Assembly (NCBI RefSeq): GCF_014839805.1
Contig: NC_051120.1
Location: forward strand, 3,162,001-3,226,000
Source: Manduca sexta
Lineage: Eukaryota; Arthropoda; Insecta; Lepidoptera; Sphingidae
Reading direction: 5' to 3'
Length of the DNA: 64,000 bases
The notes below the pieces were generated by a model. It did no database searches. It had not been told where the DNA came from and saw nothing but the letters and a program-made list of their open reading frames with translations. Shown piece after piece: positions 38,801 through 52,000 of this stretch. The first letter of the stretch is position 1; each line of letters starts with the position of its first letter. The translations under genes and the position numbers were made by a program.

Positions 38801-39350
38801 GGACCTCGCAAAGATCAGCGGCTTAAAGCCTGACATGAGCCAAAGGCACTGCTTACTATTAAATAAAATTGGAAATTTTGAGAGCGCAAATTTATTTAAC
38901 TACTGTCCAAATTCTATTACATGCAGGAACTTACAAATGTCGCTGAGAGCTACGGACAATTTTAATATAGCACCATGCCAAAGCGGGTGGAACCGCGAGC
39001 CAAAGCTAGTGTTAAAATTTCTACCAATCGAGTTTCTAGGAGCGAGAACATATTTCTTTATTCATGTAGTATGGACATTGCATTATATATTCAATAATGG
39101 CCGACAAAATGTAGAATTTTCCACGCGAAGGAACTATGTATGGAATTAAATAACAGAAAAGTTGTGCATGTCTCCGAGGGTTTCATTCTGAATATGTGTA
39201 TCTATGTCGCCCACGCTTATTTCTATCTTGTTATACATCATACAATACATGGAGATGATACAGTATAATCTAGTTGGTAATATAGAACGCTCTTTTTATC
39301 ATAATAAAAGGGGTCCATTCTTTTTACAAGATTAAAACCAATTAGGGGCA
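35840..39350. other. Intergenic region between gene D and nSyb
   Basis: Contains S1, S4 and LINE fragments. The piece at 38385-38520 also matches 20735-20880 (AAGCTCGGCGAGTCTCAGGG). A Helitron-like 3' end lies near 39000. No gene was seen. Confidence 0.55.
36005..36125 (+). repeat. S1 SINE, 3' fragment
   Basis: Contains ACGATAGGCTCACC, CACTTGGTGAAAAGTG and a diverged end. Confidence 0.65.
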
Positions 39351-39359
39351 TGTCTCACT

Positions 39360-39500
39360 CGTTACGTAACACCCACGTACCGAGGCGGATTGATTTTTGT
39401 TAACATCTGACCGTTTCAATACGCATGCGCCGATAACTTGACTCACACAACCCTGCCAAGTGCGAGCACACATGCGCGAGTTTAGCTCGACTGAACAAGA
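39360..39500 (+). promoter_or_regulatory. nSyb: CpG-rich candidate nSyb promoter region
   Basis: This stretch is richer in CpG than its surroundings and carries two motifs with ATGCGC (ACGCATGCGCCG and CACATGCGCGAG), which resemble NRF-1-type sites. It lies about 500 bases upstream of the non-coding exon. No TATA box was seen. Confidence 0.35.
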
Positions 39501-39839
39501 TATTTAGAACCCTAACACTTTGAATTTAAACTGTAATTTTGGTTAGCAAATCGCGTTGATATTTTTAGACAATACGTCGTTATTATTGCAAATACAGACG
39601 CGCCCTCTCCCATACAAAACGGGAAACCTGGTCGCGAAAGGTTTTCTTCTACTGTCTACATTTTCCGAAATTCACATTTTGCGACAACGTTTTGAGTTTT
39701 CTCTACACCGTACGTTAGTCAACCAACTGTGTGTGTTCAGGAGATAAGAGTTGATAATTGAAAAGCCCTTTTTCCCGTAAAAGGTGTGACTAAAAATAGA
39801 TCATTCGCCGATATACTAGGGTAATCTAGTGAGAGCTTT

Positions 39840-40017
39840 CCATTCATAAATCACATTCATTTGGTGTTGGGTCGTGAAGTAATACACCTCGGGAAGTAGT
39901 TTTTTAAACTGTGCAAATTGACTTTAGAACTCGTCGGTGTTCCGCTGTGATAAATCGATAGCAGCGGGCCTGTTCCATATATTCTTCGTTCGTAGCCAGA
40001 AGCGACAGCAGGAAAAT
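39840..40017 (+). other. nSyb: nSyb 5' UTR exon ending in a split start codon
   Basis: The segment ends GCAGGAAAAT followed by GTGAGTA, a strong donor. The next coding exon starts with G, so splicing creates GGAAAATGGCG, an ATG in good context. The 5' boundary is not resolved. No upstream exon with an equally good fit was seen. Confidence 0.7.
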
Positions 40018-43000
40018 GTGAGTAATATTCTTTGTTAAATAAAAGTATTCTCTGTACCACAAATTATTGTTATTCGTCAGCGTTGTGACCTAATGACATA
40101 GTTTTGAACAACGCCATATTTCTTTCTCTATCGTTCATTAGCATTATTTCTCTGAAAAAAAATATAAAGTGATCTAATAAAAGAAGGGTATTTTAAATAA
40201 GTCATGCCCACTTTATCGCAACATGACAATAACATTCATGAAATTGGGAGTATATCCTTTAGGGGTAACTTAGTATTAATAATTAATAAAGTCAAAATTA
40301 ATTAAAAAAAAATGAACATTTCTAAAACACGTGAAAATTTAATATTTTTTATAGTAATTATTATATTCCTTTTTTAAATATTTAAAAAAAAGCTGTATTT
40401 TACTTGAAATAATCGAAGAAAACAATACTAAATAATAGAATCGTTTTTTATTCATGCGATTTTGTACTTTATTTGATATTCTACAAAGAGGAGTGGGATA
40501 AAGGTCACACGAAGGCGCTGGCTGCAGGCCGCTTCCAACAAGTCGGTCAGGAAATTTGATGAGGCTGTTCAGCTTATGATGAAAGCAGTCCCACAAATTT
40601 GTGTTACCTATCTTAAAAGCTCTACATTAGAACCTGACCAGAACTGTAGAGGCTCCTATGTGGCTGGTAATGGTTAAGAGCAGTCCCACACGTTGGGATT
40701 TGTTCTTTAAGGTTCCACATTAGGACCTGGGTACATGTAGTTATCTGTGGATGCCACAACCTTTCTTGTAATTTTGTAAAACTCTCCAATATAAGTGTTA
40801 TTATATTTTTTTTTTTATATCGGGCTTTCGCGTTTCTTTTATTTTTAAAAAAGTAAAAATAAGTATTAAGTCTCTCGGCATACCATAAAAACTATTTTTC
40901 TATTCCACATTGGCACATAAGGCATTTATCTTAATCTCTTTCTTTATCTTAAGCCTTTATAAGTCCAACCCTGAACATAATCTTCCCCCAAAGATTTTCA
41001 TTTATTCCGAACCTTAAATTCGTCGGAGACTTGAATTATCTAATGCCTTTACCCTACTCCAATTGGCTCTTCGCGAGACACTTGACATTATTAAAAATAA
41101 TGGCTTTACGGGCAACCGTCTGCCTGATGTCAAACATCTCTGGAAGATATCGAGAATTGAAAGACTAATTGACTTAAGCGACATTTTTTTTCGAACAAAT
41201 GTAACTATATAAAAATAAAACAGAAATAAGTGCTGATGTTAATATGAAACTTAGTGTCGCAAAAAAATGTCGATTAAGTCAATAAGCTTTTCACCCGTCA
41301 ATATAATCCTGGTCCAACGTTTGAAAAGTTACTTAAAGTGTCGAACTGGAAATTAAAATAAGGCATACCAATAATAATTATAACTAAATTATACTAAGAA
41401 GGCTGCAAACAGTATGTGATTTTACTATTATAATTTTATAATCTAATACAATATAACGAAGCAACAACGTATGAATTAACATACCTTCAAGACGTTGAGT
41501 CGGGAGTGAAAATTAAACAAAATATGTATAATTCATTAACGTTTTAATAAAAAAAAAATTTTGTCAATAATGTAATTCAGATTAATTAGGTTTTTTTTAT
41601 TTTAAATATAATACTTAGTTTTTTTTGTCTATAGTATGTAACCGCACCTAATAAATAAATAAACTTTGCTAAAAAAAGTCCCTAAAGCAGTCCATTTCCA
41701 TATATTTTCAATAACGTATTCTAACCACACGTAAAAATATATATAATTTGATTAGTTTCATTCATTTATCTATAGTTCAAGATAACTACAAGCAATATCA
41801 TACCCGTACATTAAAGAACCCACATCACCCCTTTATCCCTAAACGGTAGGCAGAGGTACGTACTCATTTTTACTAAGCTTGTTCCCTTAGTGTAATAGAA
41901 AGCGAATAAACTCAAGACTTCGGGCTAATACTGAGCGAAACAACCCTATATAACTCCCGTACATGTCAATTACAATTTAAAAATATATACAGCGATCACG
42001 GAACGTGAGATTGAAATTGAAAAACGATGTGCAGATAAACTAGGTCAAATGGCGTTTCAATCATAATACAGCTTAGTTTTCACGCTATGAAACGACTGTG
42101 ACACGTATTTAAAACTGTGAATATCGAATACGTTTTGAAACGATAATTTACTGGTCTGTATTACTTATGCCGTGAGGTGTTAGGTTAGGTTAGGTTAGGT
42201 TAGAATATAAAAGTAGGGTTATTATGTCATGCAATCATTTTTGCAATCTGTATCAATTTTGTATACAATGTGCACCCAATTATAACCCTGTTTTGTGTGT
42301 AGTAAATAAATAAATCATTAATAGACTGATCATAATCCCCATCACCTTTCCTTGCTTCAATGTGGGGCCAACGCAATACGGTTTCCAAGCAAGTTACAAA
42401 AAAACTATTAGATTTTTTGTCTGACATTTATCTTCTCTGAGGAAAGACTAATGTCTAACAAACCTCCATAATGTCGGTTGCCAAACATCTCCACGTTGTA
42501 GTATATTGGTTAACGAAAATAACGACCTGTCACCAGCCTAACCTCACTTAATATATATCTTGTATGTAAGTCGTTTGATGCACCCTCTGCGTTTGTATAA
42601 GGACGATATTAGCCCACATATTATATTTAGGACTTTGCATGGTACATGATCGACTTTTGGTACACTCACGGAAACTAGACAATTCCCAGAGATGAGCCAA
42701 GTTATAATAAGTGTTAAAGATATTAAAATGCGAAATGTAATAGTGAATGTATGTTACATATATCTAATGAATTAGATATGAAAAGTTGTACTAGAGACTT
42801 CTTCTCGGGGAAATGTCTTCGATAATATTGTAATTTACGTTATTCACATATTACATATTACATGAATTAATAACCAACAATGTTATTTAAATTTCAAATA
42901 TTAAAATTCCATCAAAATTGATTGAACGCTTTCATGCGGTACCTAAACTATAAAAATAACAGACTACTGTTTTATTATATGTGTATGTACATAGAGTTAT

Positions 43001-46000
43001 ACTAATTTCAGTAAAGATAACCCCTATCTCTCACCATTAGACACCTTTTGAACTATAAAGTAATAGGCCGATGGTTCAAATTAAGGTAAAAACTCTAAAG
43101 CGGAGGGTCGTAGGGGCAAAGTAGAGTGCCCGACGACGATCTCGCCTTGATTGAAGGATGCTTGTCTTCATCCTTTGTCTCCGTAAAAAATCTAGATACA
43201 GTTCCAACTATAGAATAGATTGTATTGTGAACTCGTCTGTCCACTGCCACGTTAGCAGGTTGTATTAAATAACTAATATTTGAAACTACATTACTCAGAT
43301 ACTCACGCTTTTTATCCCCGAAGGGGTAGGCAGAGGCGTAACTGGTCCACTCTTTTCCCGCTGTGTGCATTCCGTCTAATGATATGATAAGGCGCGAGCC
43401 GTTCTTATTTGTCGTTTTTAATCTTTAAATTACGGCTTTACGTTTATAGGTTTAGGATCCATAATGTTTTCCAACTAGTGGTAGGTCTCTCGTAGGTACC
43501 GCAATGTGTATTTCTACCGCCAAGCAGAATGCATGCGATGTTATTCTGATTTGAAGGATATTGTGGCCAACGTAATTACTGAGCATCATAAGAATTAACA
43601 TACATCTCAGAGTTACAAGTGCAGTGGAGTTCCTCGCAGTACTTTGTAATTCAAAGTTCTGTATTGTGTTGCTACTGTTTATGGGCAGTCGTATCGGTTA
43701 CCATAAGACTGGCATACTCATCTGCGCATTCAACTACAATAAAAAACTTATCTTCTAATAACTTATAACCATCATAGTATGCCAAATTAACTTTGTTCTC
43801 GAGCTATAACAAAACAAATCTTATTAGAACAGTAAATTTATTCTGAACTAGTTGACCCGACAGACGTTGTCCCGTCTTAACTATGAATTTGCAGCGCGCA
43901 TTCTGTCAATCGCTGACAGTTATTTCAAACAATTGACAGTTATATAAAATTAATATTTTCGCGCAATTTTTTTATATTTTTCTTTCATAAAAACCTTCTG
44001 CTGACAATAACAAACACAACAAAAAAAATCACGTCGAATGAATAACCTCCTCCTTTTTTTGAAGTCGGTTAAAAAAGAAATAGTGAAATTGGTCCAGCCG
44101 TTCACGCGTTATGGCGTGACCAAGGGAAATAGGGATTCATTTTTATATATGTAGATAATTCCTAATTTCAACTTAAAAATCCAAACCTTTCAAAACACAT
44201 CATAATCCTTTGTTCTAAAGTCAATGTTCTTTGACAAAGCATGTTACTCCAATCGATCGGGCTTTCGACACGACACACATTACAGCACAAGGCGACTTTA
44301 ATACGGGCGTTGTCAATACAGAACATCTCTGCCAATTTAGTTTTACTCGAGACCTCAATTTTGCGACATTACTTTAAATTTTAAAAATGTAATACGCTCG
44401 GCCGAGTGCCATTGAATGTATTTTATGGTATATTTATATTGCTTTAAATGACGAGACGAACTGGCCGTTCGCCTGATGGTAAGCGATACGACCGCCCATA
44501 AACAGAAGAAACACAATCCAACACCTTGAATTATAAAGTATTTTTTGGCATTCCAGTGTGCTCGCGATCCTGGCACATGAGATGTTATGTCTTATTATGT
44601 GCAGCAGTTACACTGAATACAAAGATTGAAATTCTCAATCAAAAATTTCGTTACCTGGAATCTGACCGCGTTTAAGAAAAACCTTGATAGAAGATAGACA
44701 TTTTATGCCCTAAGATAACTGTAATCATGATATTGATAGTTTTTTGGGGAAGCCTTTGCCTAGCAATGGGACATCATAGGCTAATACAATAAAATAACAT
44801 TTATCGTTATGAAAGAATTACACCATAGAAATGAGTAAGAAAATTCCAAATAACAGACATGAGTAATAAATCAGTAAGTAGATCTGAAATATATTCTCTT
44901 TTCTTAGAACTGACTTTTTAAATAGATTTGTGGACGTCCCTGATATAGTATTTTACTTTATTTATTTCCTAATCACTGAGTATGTGCGCTGTAGTGAGGT
45001 TACGCGAAATTGTCCGAAGGGAACCCGACGCAACATATAGGTAGTGCATGCATAGATGCGGTCTGCAAATCATGCTGATGATAATTAGATTCTGCATAAA
45101 GGAAAGCCGGTAGGATTTCGATGAACCCTTAGCCACTGATGTACTGAATCAGCTATGTCGATTAACTTTTCATAATCTTTATAAGGCTTCTACACATGAG
45201 AAGACTGTGAAATATGTTTCATTGCGCACTCTTTACACATATTTATTATGCATTTGTAATTTTCTGTATTATTAATGGACCTTAAAAAATTATTGAAAAA
45301 AGAACTCTAAAGACGATCAAATCGAACGTAAACACGCCGTGAAAAAATTTATGAAGCTATTTTTTTATCATAATATGTTATAACCTATAATAATTTGTAA
45401 TAATAAGTATTTTACTCAATCTGTAAATCTATTTATATACTTATATGTAAAGCTGAAGAGTTTGTTTGTTTTAATGCACTATTCTCAGGAACTACTGAAC
45501 CAATTTTGATTTTTCACTAATAGTAAACTACATTACACCTGAGTGCTATGACAACTTTTTATCTAAGAAAAACATTAGACACGGGCGGTCGCGGGCAATA
45601 AATAGTATAAAATAACAATAATATTCGCCAAAATTAAAACCTGTCGGAACAATGTAACATCCTAAAAACACGATACAAAAGAATTTATTAATTAAAAGTA
45701 ACCAAACACGCCCAAACTGAATACTAAATTACCAGCGAAGGATTGATACAAATTTTTAATGAAAGCGTAAAAGTACTGTTTGAAGTAAAAACCGTTGACT
45801 ACGCAAAAATGCTCAATGAATAATTAATTAAATTAAACACAAAAAGGACAAGCTGTTAACTGATCATCGTTTGTTGACCGACTTCAAAAATGGAGGTTCT
45901 ATATTCGACCCGTTTGCGTGTATGTAAGTTTGTTTGTCCGTAATTTTATCAATAATTACTGATCCGATGTGGATGAGGTTTACGCTACTAGGTTTACGTT

Positions 46001-49000
46001 TGTGGTAAATATAAAATTTATATTTTTCAGGGATGTTTTAGTATATATTAGGATTTGATAAAGGAAATCTTCAATAACTAACAGCATTTGAACCGCAATA
46101 GCTGTGATCGTATACCTATGTATTTATAATATACAATAAATACTAAAAACCAAAAAAATATTTAATTTATGTATATATATTATGTACTTTATACTTGGAA
46201 TCGGTGCCTATTTTTTATTCCATATTATTTTTGCATATATATTTTTTCTTATTTATTGTTTTTTAGTTGGTTAATGAGGTGATGGAAACAGTACTTGGTT
46301 ATACTATCACAGCTATCGCGGTTAATTTGTTGTTAGTTATTGAAGAGTTCTCTTGTCTATATAAAATCTCGTTATTTATTTATTTATATATTTAAAAGTT
46401 TTACTGTCTATATAACATCACATTATGATCAATGGGCGGAGCACCAATGAAAATTGTTGCAAAAAGGGCGAAAAAATATTCCTTTTGAGAGATTCCGTCG
46501 CGGGCGCTACATAAGCTGTTAAAGTTACGTGACAATTTATATGACAAGATTGTTCCTCTTAAAAAGTTTCAAACAAAATCTCCGACCGCATTTATCTGCC
46601 TGTCCGAACGCGATAAGTCCAAAAGCTACCCAACGGTTTAAATTAAATTTAGTATGGATACAGTTTGAGACCCTGGGAGGACATAGGCTATTTTCAATCT
46701 CAGGAAAATATATAACGGGACTTTTGTCCTGGAAAAATCTTTTACGCGAGCGAAGCCGCGAGCAAAAGCAAGTAGAAAATAAATTCCATTATTTCAGTAG
46801 TTGACGAACATCGAGAACAGAGGCAATCCAATTTACACACAAATCTCATTCACGCTGGATTGTATTATGCTCTGTTTACCATAAGATATAGGGTTTAAAT
46901 TGCATCGACTCGTGTTTATGTAAAGCTTTATTAAAACGATTCTTTTACAGCATTTTTATTTGAAAGCGATGTGGTATCAGTACGACTATGACGCCGAAGT
47001 CCTGGGTTTAAATCCCGGGTCGGGCCAAAAATAATTGTGACTGAGTTTTTCCATCTTAAAAATTACTCAGTTGCAGCTCGAAGTCAGGAAGTTGACGCTG
47101 TGATACTCCTGTGCCTTGGAGAGCAAGTAAAGGCATTGGTCTTGCGCCTGATCTTTCTCCGGTCATGTCGGATTGCTGTCTCACCGGACTATGACCTACA
47201 TTGCCCGACTTACATTGCGCACACACTTATACACTATAATATCTCCTATATACTTAGCTGATCTCCGTTAAGATTGGCTGCGGTGGCTTACCAGGTTATG
47301 CATGCATTCACTATTTCCTATAATGCAAAATAAGACTTAACAATCATGTCCCAGGATGGCGTGCGCAGTGGAATACCAAACAACTCTTTGTAATTCAAGG
47401 TATTTCTACTGTTTATGGGCGGTCGTATCGCTTACCATTAGGCGAACTGCAAACTCGTCTCGTTATTCAAAGCAAGGAAAAAATATTATGAATTTTCAGG
47501 TCACGTGGGTGCGTATGTGCTGTACGGATCTCTTATCATCAAAAGATTAAAGTTTTTGATTATTTGCCAGACAGCGTATGCTAAAAAAATATGTTTACAC
47601 TGGTCAGTATTCATACAAGCTGTTTTAAAAATATAACCTTATACAAATATGTAACGGACAAATAATAGACTTGATCTCTAAGTACATAAGGATTAAAATA
47701 TTGTTTCATTAGGATATGTCATTACTATAACACATAACCTTATACAAACATGTAACAGAAATAACAGACCTAATCTCTAAGTACATAAGGATTAAAATAA
47801 TATTTCATTAGGATATGTGTAACAGGTGGCTGAATAAAGAGATTTTGCGTGGTCTTATTATCTTAGCTTTGCGAAAACATTTGAAACGCCAACTCAATGG
47901 CTTCTAAAGGGCTATTCTACTAACTTCGTCGTGTTTCCACCCGCGTTGATTACCTTTCACAGAACATGTTCATTGTGTGGCTTGCTCGATATAGCAATAG
48001 GCTCTCCCCATCGTATTATGGGACGGACCACACATGAGAAAACGTGAGCAAACCTTAATACACAATCATGTTATAATGTTTATTATTTATTTATAAGTTC
48101 CTATTGTGTTTCAGTTTTATAAAAAAATCATTTTATTCCTCTTAAGTATTAATGTTTGTTAGTCACATTATATTTACTTTGTGAATGTGTTGTATACTTG
48201 TAAGTGGCATGCATATCAAGCAATTGTCAACACGCAAATATTTTTTTTAGGTTTACTGATATTTATGCTGTTGGTGTACCTTATTAAATAAATAAATATT
48301 ATATTACTATTAAATACAACACCGCTATACTTGTTACTATTTATGTGGTGCAAAGAGAACATGCGGCCGGGCCGCTCGCTTATTTATACAGTTATCGAGA
48401 ATGAATCTTAAACTACCCTTTAATGTCTAACAATTACCAATGCCAACTTATCAATATCAAAGACTAGCTTTTGCTCGCAGCTTCGCCCGCGTGAAGGAGT
48501 TTTCCGGGATAAAAGTCCCGCTAAAAAAAGTATCCGATTGAATTATATTTGTGGCTCAGTATTTTGGTCACAGTGGCTTCCACCTAAAAGATAGATATGC
48601 TGTCGCGGACTTTTATTGAGGACTATTTAACAAACAAGCCTACGGTACATCATATTTGTCTAACTCCAACGGTTTAGGCAGCGTACGCCATGATAGCATT
48701 TTTTGTCCAACTTATTTGATATATATCTTTATATTGTGACAAAATTATACAAAATCATTATAAATTGTAGTATTTGTAGGCTATGTATTATTCTGATATA
48801 TAACCAATATTACTGTAAAGTTTCATCCAAATCCGTTGAGTAGTTTTTTCGTGAAAGAGGAACGAACATACATCCATACATCCATCCTCACAAACTTTCG
48901 CATTTATAATATAAGTAGGATATAAATTTACTTTATTATTGTATGTACTACATAGTTTACCAAAGACCTTTGATATTACTTCCCACGCGTACACGTGTAG

Positions 49001-52000
49001 TCTGAAATGGATAGTAGACAACAAAATTAAATTCTGCTACAGTTTACATTATTTGTGATTAAAAATGTGATTATATGCGGCCCTTTGTGTAGAAGTTTGT
49101 GAATTAGAAAAGTAAATTAATATCAGAATTTAAATTAGTGATGAAGTTTCAACTATAAATGGTACAGAAAGCTTTCTAAGTATACTTTAATTATCTATTA
49201 CCTAAGTAACTATAACTAAAAGAAAATGTATAAAAGCAGATAGTTCGTTTTTACGTGTATATACAGTCATTTACAAAAGCAACTGAACAAATTCAATACT
49301 TCGAATCGCCTATAATACACGTTAAGTTTAATTGAAAGATTTTTTCTTTGTGTGATGCAAATATCTTATATTTTATTTATGTGAAGAGAAGAAAAAAGAA
49401 GATTGTAAAACAAAAAATTGTATATTTCCATTCCTCAAATAAAATACACGTCTCAGATGTCGCACAGACACTGTCAATCTCTTTCAGCGAACGCCCTAAG
49501 CGAAGCCCGTACCCCACTTGGGGTGCCTTCAGCATAGTCGCATTAAGAGCAGCTAAAGCTCTCCTCGAAAAGTGTAAGATTCGCTGAATAAACCGATTGT
49601 CGTCAAAGTATCAACATGTCGCCAATATAAAAAAAAAACAGTCAACTTTTTGCTAAGAAACACTATACTATTATAAAACTGAGAGCTGATATTAGCTAAT
49701 ATTGCTAAAGCCACAGTTTCCCTATATGTACATATATAGGCACTCAATGCAATATTTCATCAACATGTTGACATAGTATTCACGACACCTGTCATTGACT
49801 AAACATTAAATGAAACAAATAAACATTTGCAAAATAAATTTAAAAAGAGACAATTACAAAATATATACCTGTTAACAATTTCACTCATATTTCCCCTGCC
49901 CGTTACACGTGTACGCGTGGGCAGTAAATATCAAAGGTCCATTGAAAAATATTAAAGCTGAATAAAGATAATCCGATGAAACATTTATAAGTGGATTCTA
50001 TGAAGCAAATTGTTTACTCTACAGTAAATAGCGTACGGAAAATCAAGTTAGTGTTGGAGAGGTTTTTTAACATAATTTTCTGGTATTATTGATATTGTTT
50101 TTTTATACTAACCCTTATCCTTACTCCAGTGTGGGGACAACACACTTTTTAAAACATATTGTAAAAATAATTTTGGCTTAGTTTGGCTGACCGACTGGCT
50201 ACCTAATGCGACATCTACCTTCTTTGACAGATCCAATACCGGACAAATCCTATTACAACCAACGTTTTCCAAACATGCAGTACATAACAAAATGATGACC
50301 TTCCTTTATACAGATATTTAAATGATTTTTTAAACGTTTAAACGCAAAATATTGGGCTCTTTTTTGTTAATTTGAAGGAAAATATAGTTAATGTAATCTA
50401 TCTATACTATCTATACTATTATATAAAGCTGAAGAGTTTGTTTGTTTGTTTGTTTGTTTGTTTGTTTGTTTGTTTGTTTGTTTGTTTGTTTGTTTGAACG
50501 CGCTAATCTCAGGAACTACCGGTCCAAACTGAAAAATTCTTTTTGCGTTGGATAGCCCTTTGTTCGTGGAGTGCTATAGGCTATATATCATCACGCTATA
50601 CCCAATAGGAGCGGGGCAGTAATGGCTAATCTCAGGAACTACCGGTCCAAACTGAAAAAATCTTTTGCGTTGGATAGCCCTTTGTTCGTGGAGTGCTATA
50701 GGCTATATATCATCACGCTATACCCAATAGGAGCGGGGCAGTAATGGCTAATCTCAGGAACTACCGGTCCAAACTGAAAAATTCTTTTTGCGTTGGATAG
50801 CCCTTTGTTCGTGGAGTGCTATAGGCTATATATCATCACGCTATACCCAATAGGAGCGGGGCAGTAATGGCTAATCTCAGGAACTACCGGTCCAAACTGA
50901 AAAAATCTTTTTGCGTTGGATAGCCCTTTATTCGTGGAGTGCTATAGGCTATATATCATCATGCTATGACCAATAGGAGCGGAGCAGTAATGAAACATGT
51001 TGCAAAATCGGGGAAAATTATGAGTTTTGAGAGCTTCCGTTGCCTGCGCTGCGTAAACGGTTAAAGTTATGCAACAATGATGTATGACGGGATTGTTTCA
51101 CTTAAAAAGTTCTAAATAATATAACAAAAGTCCCCCGCTGCATCTGTCTGCCTTAACGTGTTAAACTCAAAAACTACCTAACGTATTAAGATGAAATTTG
51201 GTATGGAGACAGTTTGAGACCCTGGGAAGAACATAGGCTCCCGGAAAACTACTATTTTTATAACGAAAAACTTTAGCCTGAAAAACTTTATAACGCGGGC
51301 GGAGCCGCGAGCAAAAGCTAGTGTAATTATAAAGTTTAACACTTAATATCACATAATGACCCCAATACACCATCAAGCAGTACTTTAAAATATCTAGTGG
51401 TATTACTATTTATGGGGAAGTTTGGCGTTTACCATCAGCTGAGCGATGCTGGTCATATCATTTACGATAGAAAATCACTTCATCATAAAAGGATTCTAAA
51501 GAAAACTTAAAACTAATAAGTGCTTAAAAACATAGCAAATAACAAAGCTTACTTCTTACTTTATATATGCGATAGTTTGTAAAAATGTTTGGTTGTTTGT
51601 TAGTTGTAAGCGCAGAAACAGCTGAACATAGACCGTGCCCTGGATTAACACACTTCTTATACAGGCAATTTGCACCCACGGGAACAAATGTAATTTTTTT
51701 AATCATAATTTTAAAAAGATGGCGCTGACGACTCAATGGTGGCATTATGAATCCCTAAAGTATTTTAAAGAGTTTTTGCAATGGAAAAGGCATTTCACGC
51801 GGGCGATGCCGCGAGGAAACATATATTGAAGAATAATGTAAAATAACTAGCAAACTTACCTATTATATCTCTTAACGCAGTTTGACCTTTAAACAAATCT
51901 GGATCGAAGCAATTATGGAGTTTTCCTGAAGAGAAGCTCCACAAAGGCAGCGTTAATGAAATGATAATACTGAGGAAATAGAAATTATTTCCTTATAAAC

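Larger units (their letters stand above)
50410..51321 (+). mobile_element. Helitron-like element with internal tandem repeats
   Basis: Begins near TCTATACTATTATATAAAGC and ends with the hairpin CGCGGGCGGAGCCGCG, eight bases and CTAG|T at 51318-51322. Inside are a TTTG microsatellite and a four-unit tandem array. No Rep/helicase frame, so it is non-autonomous. Confidence 0.7.

Noticed and set aside
38835..39149. 104-residue frame on the plus strand
   Set aside because: Contains a Helitron-like 3' end (GGTGGAACCGCGAGCC then CTAG) and no recognisable domain.
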